64,000 bases of DNA from Plenodomus lindquistii (taxonomy: Eukaryota; Ascomycota; Dothideomycetes; Pleosporales; Leptosphaeriaceae). The notes under the pieces are model-generated. The model ran no database searches. It had not been told where the DNA came from and saw nothing but the letters and a program-made list of their open reading frames with translations. The DNA is taken from the NCBI GenBank assembly GCA_025504975.1, contig JANUWI010000002.1:2604001-2668000 (forward strand), read 5' to 3'. The position numbers and the translations under genes are program-made. This document shows, in pieces, positions 32,523-42,725 of this stretch; position 1 is the stretch's first letter; each line of letters starts with the position of its first letter.

Positions 32523-33754
32523 TCAACTCACAACTACCGACGCAGCCGCACCCCCAAGGACCTCCTTCTTCATCGCCGCCCTCTTCTCCTTGCTGATTGA
32601 GCTCTTCTTGGCTGGTTTCTTCGACTTCTTCGCGTCGCGATGTGCCTTCTTTGCTGCCAGCTCTTCGTCATCTAGCAGTTCGTCCTCCCACTCGTCCCAC
32701 TTCCTCTTGCGCTGTGCAGAGTCTCCCTTGGCAGAGTCGGTGATGGCGGCGCGGTGAGGGGCATCGAGAACTTGAGTCTCGTCGATCCAGAGCTCCTCGG
32801 CGAGCCAGATGGGTAGGGATTTTGTTTGCGGGCCCTTGATGTGTAGGCCGCGGATATTGCGCCAGCCGTGCTCGATGTGCTTGGGAACTACGGCGTTGAC
32901 GACCGCGGTGGTGTTCTCGGTCAGTTGTTGTGGGGTCATGGAGACGAGGCCGACTTTGATGGAGCTGTTTGCTGAGGCGCTGAGGCTGAGGTATGTGGAT
33001 TTGAGGGCGGTTTCGATTTCCTTCGCGATGCCTTGGGCGGTGCCGACAATGTTGACGGGGACCTTGGGGTCCTTCTTGGCATTCTTGTCGATGTATGCAC
33101 CGGCTGTGAGGCGGATGGGGATGGGTCGCTTGGACTTGGTGCCATAGAAGGATTTGCCGAGGAAGTCGGCGACGATCTTGATGATGCGGTCGTCGATGAG
33201 GAAGAGGTCGTATTCGGCGGCGAGTGCGCGCTTCTGCTCGTACGACTTGTAGCGCTTCTTCAGCTTCTCTACGCCGAGCACGCGCTGCACCTTGGTGCGG
33301 AGAGCGGCTGGGAAGGCATCGGAGGCGACGAGATCCTTGTATGTTCTCTGGGGGTCCTTAGTGAAGATGCATATCCGAACATTCTCGGCGACTATGGGGT
33401 GTGGTAGGGCGCTGAAGATTCTGTTAGCAGAGGTTGGAGCGCATGCAATGGGTAGACTGACATCTTGGACGGCTTCAGACGGTTGCTATCGTGAACGTGC
33501 TTCTTGGTGGTGATGCTGAGGAAGATAGGATCATCATTCGCCTCCGGCTCGTCCTCGTCGTCGGCCAGGTTCTTGACTGGCGCTTCCTCCTCCTTCTTCG
33601 AAACGTGTTTCTTCATATGCGCAACAAGAGCGGTCGCGGCGCGCTCGACTTGCGCCGGGTCCAGTTGGTACGGCGTGCCATCTGTTGCTTTGGTGGTGAG
33701 CGGGGCCTCGACTGGCTCCTGCACCTTTTTTGCGAGTGTCTTTAATTTGGCCAT
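32523..33754 (-). CDS. CIC1: Ribosomal L1-domain nucleolar protein (Cic1/RSL1D1-like)
   Basis: Two exons, 33462-33754 and 32523-33420, join across a 41-nt intron (GTCAGT..AACAG) splitting an Ile codon, giving 396 aa. Yeast Cic1 has 376 aa and Utp30 has 274, so the length favours Cic1. The N-terminus is Lys/Glu-rich. The ribosomal L1 domain runs from about residue 100 to 290, with FTKDPQRTYKDL, YDLFLIDDRI, FYGTKSKRPIPI and the L1-type helix KEIETALKSTYLSLS. The C-terminal 80 residues are highly basic (RKRKWDEWEDELLDDEE, then KKSKKPAKKSSISKEKRAAMKKE), a nucleolar targeting type. Cic1 binds pre-60S particles at the ITS2 foot during large-subunit maturation. The gene is divergent from the FHA-protein gene, 1.5 kb away. 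Confidence 0.85.
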
Positions 33755-35275
33755 CGTAGCGATATCGTGGTTGCGCTGCACTGTCTTCGGTCTTCAACCG
33801 CAGCTGGAAATTCTGGGCTAGACCCTTGCTCGAACTTTTTGCCGGATCATTGTTTGGCCGCTGGACCGTAGTGTCCTCATGCGGGGCCGACGACTTGCCC
33901 CATGAGGAAATTACAAAAGGCTCGCAACCAATCATCGCGTCGCGATTCGTGCCACCAGCCTTTCATATATCCAATGCAGCATACCGCCGGTAAGACATTT
34001 CGAATAGTATAGTCTCGAGGCGGGAATTTGTACAGTTGATTGCTGTCTAACTTTGCGTATCTGCTACTTCCGCGACTGCACGAGTATGTGCCAGTTTCCA
34101 CTTTCAACCCCGCTCTGCTTTCACAATATCATTCACTTTTCAGATGCTCCAAATGACATCCGTACAGAAGCACTACATGGCGGACTATTCCTGTGCTCTC
34201 TACTCTATGCGAAAACGCCAATGTCGTGCCTCTAATTGCCAAATGGGTTGGCGAGGCCCGATTCTGAACCGGCCGAAACGCACCGTGCACTCGTCTCTCT
34301 CGACGCGCTTGCATCGCGTCAGCCTCGTAGCTCCACTTTGTAGCAGGATTGCATGCTTTCGTGTTAGCTGCGTCGATTGCTGCACGAAGATTTTCTTTTC
34401 ACTTGCGTGACGTCTTTTCGTGTCTTTTCGGGCCACTGGGGGGCTAGCATGGTGGGCCAACGCGCAGGACGCGACGAGCATCACAAATCGGTGGTTGAAT
34501 ATTGAATTCGCAGTGCTGCTATTTGATAGTGACTACAGGTCATGATGCTGTAATTCCTGTTTCCACGCAAACTCTGTGTGAGCCCCCTGGATGTACATGC
34601 TGCACCCAGTTGATGCTCCAGTTGCGTCTGGCTCACTCAACGCGTCCAACGCATGTCTATGGAGATATTACCAATTGAGGTGGACCAAGGTCCGATTTGC
34701 TGCAGCATGAGGGGCTGGCTCGGCCTGGAAAACCAAGTTGCAGCACTCTGCCGAGCGAGGAATGCCATAGGTGAAATGATGTTGCTCGTGCATGCTGCCT
34801 CGTGAATGGCTTGAAGCTTGATGAAAACCAGACGTCTTTGATCTCACGATGCAGCGCAGGAGGTGCAGAAAATTGATATGCAGTGGCACCGCAGCGTCCA
34901 AAGACAGTTTGAGAGTGCTGCAGACATACAGGGGCGCCACAAACGGACACAGGGCGAGGGAGAGATCCGTGGTGAATTCCGGATGGTGCTCATACAGGCC
35001 CTAGCTCATCGCGCTACCGTGCCCACACCTGGCAATCGCGAACCGCGACCTACCACTTCTTTGTCTGACCGTGTACGCGCCCTGCACTCACAATTGACCT
35101 CGCATGGCCGCCTGGATCTGACCCTCTTCCTCAGTCCCTCTCGTGTCTTCCCCCGTGTCCTCTCCGTCTGCCCCTTCCGCCGGCGTCTGAGCCTCTCTGA
35201 CCACGAGACACGTCCGCGTAACGCCAGCCGTCGACTACCCGCCGTGTCTCGCGTCTAGGAAGCTCCGCACACGCC
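33755..35275. other. Divergent intergenic region (Cic1-like / FHA gene)
   Basis: About 1.5 kb. The 300 bp before the FHA-gene ATG are C/T-rich, typical of a fungal 5' UTR, and contain ACGCG cores at 35075-35079 and, inverted, at 35215-35219. No supported gene. Confidence 0.5.
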
Positions 35276-36907
35276 ATGGACGACTCTCCCACCAAGATGC
35301 TGCTGCAGTCGCTCGTCGAGTCGACAGAGGTGCAGCAGCCGGAACTAAGTCGGCCAGCCCTGCTCCCCGCATTCGGCGACGACACGACCTTCTCCTCGTC
35401 GCCCTTTCCGCGTCCACGCTCGTCCAAGCGCAAATTCGAGCCAGAGTCGCCCACCTTGCCCAAGCAGGAGCTCAAGTACTATCCCACACCCGTGCCCACC
35501 TCTTCGACCGGCATACTGCATTCTTCCTCGCCCCGCCACGCCCGGCCGGGCATTGAACGCACCTTCTCTGTCCTTTCCGAGCGGACCCCACTTGGCGCCG
35601 TCCCGACCGTAGACCTCCCAGCTGATGGCGACATTGTGCGAATGGGCAGGAGCTCCAATTCTGCAGACTACCAGCTGTCCACCAATCGCCTCATTTCACG
35701 CGTTCACGTTCAAGCCGCATATCACGCGCCAAGCGCGTTATATGTGCACGGCCACATTGAGATCGAATGTCTAGGATGGAACGGAGCAAAGATTCACTGC
35801 AAAGGACGGGTTTTCGAGCTGAGCAAGGGTGATACATATGTATCAGAAAATCCAGAGACTGAGATCATTTTGGATGTGCAGGACACCCGCGTCATGGTAG
35901 CGTGGCCCGCTATTCCCGCACCAAAGCTATCGTGGGACTCGGAAGAGGAGGGCACCCTTACACCTACGCGTGGACGTCGTCAATCCAACTTTGACTCCAG
36001 CCCTCCTGTCATTCCTCGTTCGCCAGTATCGCAAAGCCCTATCCGTCCCCCAGTCTTTGCTGGTCTTGCCCAAGCTCCTCAGCCTGGCACCGTCCAGGTC
36101 TTCGAGGACGCTGACGCTAGCGAGGAGAGCCCCAGTGTCAACACCCCAGGCTCTGCTGATCAGACCTTTATCCGCCCTGCTCTTCCTGGTTCACGCTCTA
36201 GCCACGAGTTTGGTGGTCTTGACACCAAGGCTAGTATCTTGTCTTCGTTCGCTGCAGATGACTTTTCCGACAATGATGAGGAGAATGACCCCGTGGTTCA
36301 CTCTTTCGGTCCGTTTGGACAGAACCTGCTCAGCGGTCTAGAATCATTCAACACCGCGACAACACCCACCCAGGCCAATCCTGCCCGACTCCGCGCGCCA
36401 TTGCTGTCACCTTCTCCACGACGTGCTGCTGCTGATAACTACCGCTTCAAGGAGTCACCAATCAAAAACCATGTCATCAACCAGCTAGCTTTCTCTCGCA
36501 TTCACTCTCAGCCCCTGTCGGCCATCCACAGCAACCTGCCCGCCGAGCTCAAGGCCTGTGTCGCAAAGGGTGCTGATAGCAAGATGACAGATAGCAGCGA
36601 AGCCACGGGTCCCGTTCCCCAGCTGTCAAGGCAAGACCTCAAGAGGATCTTGGATGAAACCCCTTGTGTTGGTGAGATCCCCCGCGCTGGCAAGGACGCT
36701 GCTGGCCAGCCCCTCGAGAACGAATTCTACTATGTTCCTGAAATGGATACAAACCAGATGAGGCGAGAGACCATCACTGCTGGCACACGAAGCACCGGTC
36801 TGCGATCGGTCAGGAAGACGCATAAGGTATGTCGTGCCGAACGCCCCACAACCAGTCCCATCTCTAACACATCACAGCAATACTACTGGAAGAAGCCTCG
36901 TGTCTGA
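35276..36907 (+). CDS. FHA-domain protein, Tos4/Plm2-like
   Basis: I read two exons, 35276-36826 and 36878-36907, with a 51-nt GTATGT..CACAG intron, giving 526 aa. The intron length is a multiple of three and it contains no stop, so a retained form of 543 aa is also open. The FHA domain spans about residues 105-210: VRMGRSSNSADYQL, then TNRLISRVHVQAAY, which holds the conserved phosphothreonine-binding Ser-Arg and His residues. The rest is disordered with many SP/TP sites. The C-terminus, RKTHK joined to QYYWKKPRV, is conserved-looking. Yeast Tos4 and Plm2 are nuclear FHA proteins expressed at G1/S and linked to the DNA-damage and chromatin response. The assignment rests on FHA position, disorder and overall length. 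Confidence 0.72.
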   Translation: MDDSPTKMLLQSLVESTEVQQPELSRPALLPAFGDDTTFSSSPFPRPRSSKRKFEPESPTLPKQELKYYPTPVPTSSTGILHSSSPRHARPGIERTFSVLSERTPLGAVPTVDLPADGDIVRMGRSSNSADYQLSTNRLISRVHVQAAYHAPSALYVHGHIEIECLGWNGAKIHCKGRVFELSKGDTYVSENPETEIILDVQDTRVMVAWPAIPAPKLSWDSEEEGTLTPTRGRRQSNFDSSPPVIPRSPVSQSPIRPPVFAGLAQAPQPGTVQVFEDADASEESPSVNTPGSADQTFIRPALPGSRSSHEFGGLDTKASILSSFAADDFSDNDEENDPVVHSFGPFGQNLLSGLESFNTATTPTQANPARLRAPLLSPSPRRAAADNYRFKESPIKNHVINQLAFSRIHSQPLSAIHSNLPAELKACVAKGADSKMTDSSEATGPVPQLSRQDLKRILDETPCVGEIPRAGKDAAGQPLENEFYYVPEMDTNQMRRETITAGTRSTGLRSVRKTHKVCRAERPTTSPISNTSQQYYWKKPRV

Positions 36908-38109
36908 GCACTCCCCCAACCCAAGTCGTCTCCCACCAGGCCTTGCCATCATTTATATCGCTACCGACAGTAGCAACAAAGACTTCACGTCGCCCCCGTA
37001 CATTCTTGGCACCGCCCCTTGAACCGTATACAAAACATTGCATACCCACGTCATGCGCCCGAAATTTCCCACTGTTCACACATGCATAGCGAGGCGTTAC
37101 GATACCATTTTCCCCCAGTCCTTGTTCTCTGGTTCCAAACGGAGTATAGGCTGTTACCTTTTGTTTGCTTCGGTTTTTTCTTTCTTCGTCGATTATGTAC
37201 CACCATTTCCCCTTTTTTGCTTGGTTAGATGATGATGAGGGGCTGCTTCTACAACTTCGTTTCGATACGGAGAGCTGGTTTTTTTTGGATTACGCTTGCC
37301 TCTGCATACTACGCTAGTGCAATGACTTGGGAGAATGATTGTTGGTATGTTGATCCTGTCACTCATGGAGATCCGGAGCTGACGACGTAAAGAATCAAGC
37401 GCTATTCAACGCCGTATATACTTCACCCCGTCTACTCCATGCTTAACGTCGTCTTGCCCCACATCGCTTCAGGAACGTGAGGAAGTTTGGTTATATGCGA
37501 GTGCGATACGAAGGATTATGGATGGATGGTTCACAAGGGGTTACGTGTGAACGAGGGTTATTTGGGCCAGCGGAATCGCTATAGCTGGGTAGTTTGAGCG
37601 TTGTAGTAGCGGACGACTTGCAACTTGCAACTTTGTATTTTTTTTCTTGCACTACAATGCGTGGCTGTGATGCTCGTGTGTTGACGGGAAAAACGTGAAT
37701 TGAGTTCATGCTCAGTGTAAGTCCCCATTTCAGCGCAAATGAGGTCTTTCGATGCGGCAAATTGGCACTTGAGGTTGAAACGGTAACCGAGGTCCCGTCA
37801 TTTCAAACTGGTGGGAGACGTGATGTATGACGTCATGCCCACGCGTCTGATACGCCAGTTCACGTGACTGTCATCCACAATCAGCGATTCCAGGACACGA
37901 CACCCAGCACAACCACGAATAGACACTGTCATTGGTGTTTGAATTTGAATCGATTCACTCTACTTGTTCGGTCCTTTCAAAGATGATACCCGAAAACCCC
38001 GAGTGATGAAGCACGCCATAACCATTGTTTTCCCATGCAATCGTCGCATTCGTTGCACCTCGTCGCAGCCGCGCGATTCTCGCCAAGACGCCAGTGTGAG
38101 GCGAATACT
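36908..38109. other. Convergent intergenic region (FHA gene / ubiquitin-eL40)
   Basis: About 1.2 kb between two converging 3' ends. Early parts are T-rich UTR-like. At 37828-37866 there is a compact set of promoter-type motifs (separate entry), odd for a convergent gap. Two short ORFs (37491-37760 minus, 37964-38182 plus) have no family features. Confidence 0.5.
37828..37866. promoter_or_regulatory. Motif cluster: CRE, MCB and E-box within 39 bp
   Basis: TGACGTCA (37828-37835), ACGCGT (37841-37846) and CACGTG (37861-37866), all perfect palindromes. They lie between two convergent genes, so their target is unclear. Confidence 0.4.
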
Positions 38110-38773
38110 TCACTTGAGCTTCTTCTTGGGGCGGAGCTGGTTGGTGTGGCCGCACTTCTTCTTGCGCTGTGGGGTGTGTTAGTTGACATCATTCATGCAA
38201 GTCGACGTTTCCATCACTTGATTCCAGGCGGTGATCAAGTGACGGTGGCGGATGTGGTAGACGTACGCAGTTGACAGCCCTCGGTGGCAGACGCGCGTAG
38301 CACTTGCGGCAAATCATTTTATCGCAGTTGTACTTTGAGGCAAGGGCCTTGAGCGACGGCTCGATGATACCGCCACGGAGACGGAGGACCAAGTGGAGCG
38401 TCGACTCCTTCTGGATGTTGTAGTCGGAGAGGGTGCGGCCGTCTTCGAGCTGCTTTCCGGCGAAGATCAGACGCTGCTGGTCCGGGGGAATGCCCTCCTT
38501 GTCCTGGATCTTGGACTTGACATTGTCTGCCCGGTTCTGTCAGCCACCTGTTCCACTTGCTGTACTGAATCCTCCGCTACTATTTTTCTTTCGTGCCGAG
38601 TGTTGCGCAGTGCCGTGGGTGGGATGGGATGCTGGGAGTGTGCGTACCGATGGTGTCAGAAGACTCCACCTCCAAGGTGATCGTCTTGCCCTGCGGAATT
38701 ATGAGTATGCTGCGAGACGGTGTGTCAAAGGCGGTTGTAGACGTACCGTGAGAGTCTTGACGAAGATCTGCAT
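38110..38773 (-). CDS. Ubiquitin-ribosomal protein eL40 fusion
   Basis: Four exons on the minus strand: 38747-38773, 38648-38690, 38267-38526 and 38110-38166. Introns are 56, 121 and 100 nt. The product is 128 aa: 76 of ubiquitin and 52 of eL40. The first exon codes MQIFVKTLT. Ubiquitin ends LHLVLRLRGG, followed directly by IIEPSLKALASKYNCDK. The eL40 zinc-binding cysteines are in CDKMICRKCYARL and VNCRKKKCGHTNQL. Processing after Gly76 frees ubiquitin and eL40 of the 60S subunit; yeast has two such genes (UBI1, UBI2). Compared with the usual eukaryotic ubiquitin, residue 19 is Ser and residues 22-24 read TID. The last intron falls between eL40 codons NC and RKKK. Confidence 0.97.
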
Positions 38774-39170
38774 GTTGGCGGTTTGAATGGATCCTCAGTG
38801 AAGTTCTTCGTAGAGGCGGGCGCAGGCGTAGGTAAATTGACAACGGCGTGTGGATTGTCGCTTAGCCGAGTGGTCTGTGCGTCTCACGTGCTACAAGCAC
38901 CCCTGCTCCTCACCAACCGCCAGCCTTGTTCCACACCAACGACAAGAGCAGTATCACAAATGCAAAATGACAATGACAATGCAAGCGTCGGAAAGAGGTG
39001 TCTTGTTTTACCGTTTCAAAGCTACAAGCCCGCGACCTAGTTAGTAGCGACCGACCTCCAATGGCCTGAGCAGCATGCGATGTGCAGTAGCATTGCGTGA
39101 CAAGAGCCGCTCAGCAAATTACAAGTTACTCTCTTACATTGTTGTGTCTACACTGTAGTAAAATGCTGCT
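38774..39170 (-). other. Intergenic: ubiquitin-eL40 promoter
   Basis: A 397-bp gap between two minus-strand genes, holding the ubiquitin-eL40 promoter and the RRN7 3' end. No motif singled out. Confidence 0.5.
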
Positions 39171-40923
39171 TCAGCCATCCTCCTCCCGCGCAGCAGCCTG
39201 CCGCCTAGTCTGCCGTCTGCGCCACTGCTCAATCCTCGCCTCAGTAGAGAACACAGCCCTGACCAGCATATCCTCCGAGAACCCCGCCAGTCTTCCAGCT
39301 TTCTCATACAGCACTTTCGCATGCTGAGGAAGCTGATCTGCCGTCTTCCACAACTGGTACGCCTGCCCAGGCCTCAAACTCTGTGGCCCAGCTGCATCGT
39401 CAGGAATCGCTGCAACAGTGATCATGCTGCTGTGCACTGCTTTTACGACCTCGAGTTGGTCTACGAGCGATGTCTCTGCGGATAGTTCTTTTGGCGGTCG
39501 TGGTGGCTTGTCGCTTTCGATAGGGAACATTTCGTACAGCGCGTACCGGAAGTCGTCGTTCTCTTTTGTTCTTTGGACCTGCGCATCGTCGAGAAAGGTA
39601 TCGGCGTAGAAGTCGAGGTATTGATCGAGCTGTTCGGGAAGCATGTCAAAGATGTCGTTTTCTTGTAGATTCATGAGTTGTTCGGTGGTGAGCACCTTCT
39701 CTTCGTCGGGTTCCGCTGTATTTGCAGCGGTGATTTGAGTACACCATTCATCCCAGTTCAGATTAGTCGCTGTGGGGTCGGAAGAGGATTGAGGAAAGCG
39801 CTGTTGACCGTCAAGTGGGTATAGCAGCTTCACACAGACTAGAAGACAGCCGATAAGTTGTGCTTCAGGTAGTTGTCGAATCCCTGTTCTCTTCTTCTCG
39901 TTCTGATGCCATGCAAAGTCGTAGCCAAGTAATTCGCCCAGACGAGTCGTAGCAGTATATAGTTCCAAGGGCAACGCCATTTCCCTCAAGTAGCGAAAAA
40001 GTAATAGTGGCACGTTCAGCGATGGCCACATGATGTTGTGGTCTTTTGAGAATCCGATTTGCAGGTCTGTTACGGCATCGTAGAACCGCTTGTGCTTGAA
40101 TAAGAGCTGTCGATCAAGAAGAGCATGGTATGTTGCAGGCAGTCGATCCCGCATCGCAAGCGGTACAAGCTTTATTGCTCTTCTGTAGGCCAGCTTGCCA
40201 TCTGTGACCCATGCGTAGATATCGCCAGGTGTGAATGGTAGTCGCAATGTCAGGATGCCAAGATAGCAGAGCGCAAGAGTGTCGTTGAGATTAGGCATGC
40301 CTTGGAGCTTGTGTTCTCCTCTGTACGTGGCGCTCTTGGGCTGCCCCCGTTCTTCGTTGGCCGTATCACTATCGTCCGTGTCCAGGGTGTTGAACATTTG
40401 CGACTGAGACTGAGGGTCGGACTCGGCTTGACTACTCCCAATCTTGTCGCCGAGTTGAGCTATTCGTAGTGCCCAGAGATCGTATATGACCATCTCGAGC
40501 TCAGCTGGTAAGCCCTTTTCCCGCACCAAGAACCATATTTGATGACGAAGAATCAGCTGTAAGCTTTTGAGGTAAAGGTCAAGTGCCTGCCGACCACTGA
40601 AGTCTGTGTTACAAGTCAGTCGAAATTGATTGTTTTCGATGGCAGAACATCTCACGTTTGGCGACCTTCTTGGAAGTCTCATCAACATCTTTCTTCTTCC
40701 GTGTTACGGTCCTCGCAGCGGTCACAAGATTGTCTTCGTCGTCTTCCCCGCGTACTAGGCCCTGTTCTACGTCAGATCAAACGGATTTTGGAGTTGAAGG
40801 TTGCCTTACACCTTGCCGATGACCATTCTGGCAATACAGAAACCCGTCTTCGCCCTCGTCATATCTCTTAGACCGGCAATTTTCAATACCACATGTGGGT
40901 CCTTTCATCGACCGCTTTTCCAT
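39171..40923 (-). CDS. RRN7: RNA polymerase I core factor subunit Rrn7
   Basis: Three exons on the minus strand, 40810-40923, 40656-40761 and 39171-40603, with introns of 48 and 52 nt, give 550 aa (yeast Rrn7 has 514). The N-terminal zinc ribbon has ligands C11, C16, C31 and H35 in CGIENC...YCQNGH, as in the TFIIB-like Rrn7/TAF1B family. A linker with Lys-rich RTVTRKKKDVDE leads to FSGRQALDLYLKSLQLILRHQIWFLV, the start of the N-terminal cyclin fold. The second cyclin fold includes ELLGYDFAW and LIGCLLVCVKLLYPLDG. The C-terminal 180 residues are acidic then basic. Rrn7 sits in the core factor that recruits Pol I to the rDNA promoter. It has no tight link to its neighbours except that ubiquitin-eL40, eIF5A and Cic1-like are also growth genes. 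Confidence 0.88.
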
Positions 40924-41665
40924 GGCTGATCGCTAGGCGTGAGCCTTTAGGGTCGGAGAGACTCAGTGCACCTCCCAGCCGAATAGATCGTTAATGGAAC
41001 AGGATCTCTTCGGATTACTATGCGTGTACAATCTTCAACATCGCAGGGGTTTTAGATCGCACCGCCACAAAGTGCTAGGTGTAGATTGGCTGCTACGGAA
41101 CAGGTGTGGCGGTGTGTGATGAGGTTGTTAGCGGTGGCAAAGATCGGCAATGTAATAGCACTCAGTCGACCAGGAACATGGGCCTGGCGTTACAGACTCT
41201 CCGATGCCACTATTGTAAGGCAGTTCACTGCGGTGAGTCGATTTGGTTTGGTACAGCTCGAGCAAGTTTGTTTATCAAAGATCACGATCGATCAAAGTTG
41301 CGCATCTCAAAGCGCGCTAGCGTGAAAACAAAAATCTCGAGTCACTGAATCAACGAATGGACGAACGCTTATTTGCCGTAACATCATCACCTCTTATTTT
41401 GTCATTGCCGTAAGGGATATATCTAAAGGGAAATGTTCCGTGATACGTTTCCCAAATATGGCAGTGCAAGTCGCAAATCCATCCGAAGAATCCCAAGCAT
41501 TGGTCTACGACAGCGCGTTGGAGCGCACTGGAGAATGCTAATTTTATCGCCAAAGCTGCAACTTCGCACAAGGAGTATGCAAAGAGTGTCGCAGCCATTC
41601 CCGCAGTCCGTCAGCGTTCCGTGGTCCACAGCTCGCTGACAGTCTGCGAATCAAAGAGAACCAGT
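40924..41665 (-). other. Intergenic: RRN7 promoter and eIF5A 3' flank
   Basis: A 742-bp gap between two minus-strand genes. ORFs are short; nothing else seen. Confidence 0.5.
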
Positions 41666-42421
41666 TTAACCAGTCTTGGGAGCCTCCTTGGCTTCAATGC
41701 AGGCCTCCTCACCCATAGCAGTGAGAATGATAGCGTCTATGGAATGTCAGCATGAAGATGAATTTGACGAAGATTTGAAAGCTTACTGGTGTCCTTCTCC
41801 TCCTCCTTGAAGAGCTTGATGAGCTTCTGGCCGACTTCACCATCGGGAACCTTGACGTCGTCCTTGGTGTCGCCATCGTCGTTCATGAGGGAGATGAAAC
41901 CGTCGTCGGTAACGTCGAGCTACGCGCGTGGTGAGGTTAAGCCTGGCATGTACCGGGGCCGTTTGCACTTACGACCTGGTATTCACGACGAGTGACGTTG
42001 GGGACGTTCATGTTGTGGGTGGAAGGGCACAACTCTTCCAACTTCTTTCCAGTGAAGATGTCGATGGCGACCAAGTGGACCTTGGCGTGACCGTGCTTTC
42101 CGGTCTTGGAGGTGGTCATCTCGACAATCTTGCAAGGGCGGTTCTTGATGACGACGAATCCGTTCTTCCTCAAGGCAGAGCACTGCATGGGGTACGTGGT
42201 CGAGGCACCGGCATCGGCGCTCTCGAAGGTGTGCTCATGCTGTAGATGGTACAGTTAGTGTATGCGCGGACATGGGCGTGTGGGCAGGTGAGGTCGCCGG
42301 GGCGCAATGGCAGCGGGCAGCGGGCAGCGGGCAGCGGGCAGCGGGCAGCGTCGAGGTGGGGTAGAACCAGCACATGCGGGGCGCCTGCTCGCGGTGTACG
42401 TACCTGCGCGTCGTCGGCCAT
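41666..42421 (-). CDS. HYP2: Translation factor eIF5A (hypusine-containing)
   Basis: Four exons on the minus strand: 42404-42421, 41973-42239, 41787-41919 and 41666-41736. Introns are 164, 53 and 50 nt, and the product is 162 aa. Exon 1 codes only MADDAQ. The hypusine loop TTSKTGKHGHAK is intact, with the modified lysine at K54. PMQCSALRKNGFVVIKNRPCKI and HNMNVPNVTRREYQ are family hallmarks. An acidic region and the OB-fold end in AKEAPKTG. eIF5A relieves ribosome stalling at polyproline and other motifs and aids termination; deoxyhypusine synthase and hydroxylase modify K54. The first intron is long for this window and holds a heptamer repeat. It is divergent from VPS52 with only 304 bp between starts, so the two may share promoter elements. 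Confidence 0.97.
42311..42350 (+). repeat. Heptamer tandem repeat (CAGCGGG) x5.7 in eIF5A intron 1
   Basis: Five perfect copies of CAGCGGG and a partial sixth, inside the first intron of eIF5A, which is unusually GC-rich. Length variation between strains is likely. Confidence 0.9.
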
Positions 42422-42725
42422 GGCGAATCAAGGGGGGTTGAATGCGACGGTGGAGAGAGAGGTGGTGGTCGGGGTGCTGGGCAAGGAACGGCGGGGTGGG
42501 CAGCGGTCCTTTAATGGAAATGGGGGAGAGAAGTCTGCGTGTCTGGATTTTGACTCTGGGCAGGCGCGAGGGGCGAAGCTGCGCTAACGGACCCCTGTCT
42601 AGCCCCGGAGAAAACAATCGCCGGCGCGACAGTGAATGCATGTCGCGCTGTCCTGAGCTCACCGTCGACAACAAAGCAGACATCGCAATGCGCCGCTAGA
42701 TGCTGGCCGGACCGTGACAGACAGC
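42422..42725. other. Divergent promoter region (eIF5A / VPS52)
   Basis: Only 304 bp separate the two start codons. A short GTG-initiated extension of VPS52 (42714) is possible but the ATG at 42726 is better. No motif singled out. Confidence 0.5.

Noticed and set aside
42311..42350. CRISPR-like array
   Set aside because: It is a simple 7-bp tandem repeat without spacers, in a eukaryotic intron.
42255..42683. 142-aa minus ORF over the eIF5A first exon and promoter
   Set aside because: Contains translated heptamer repeats (PLPAARC) and overlaps exon 1 and intron 1 of eIF5A.
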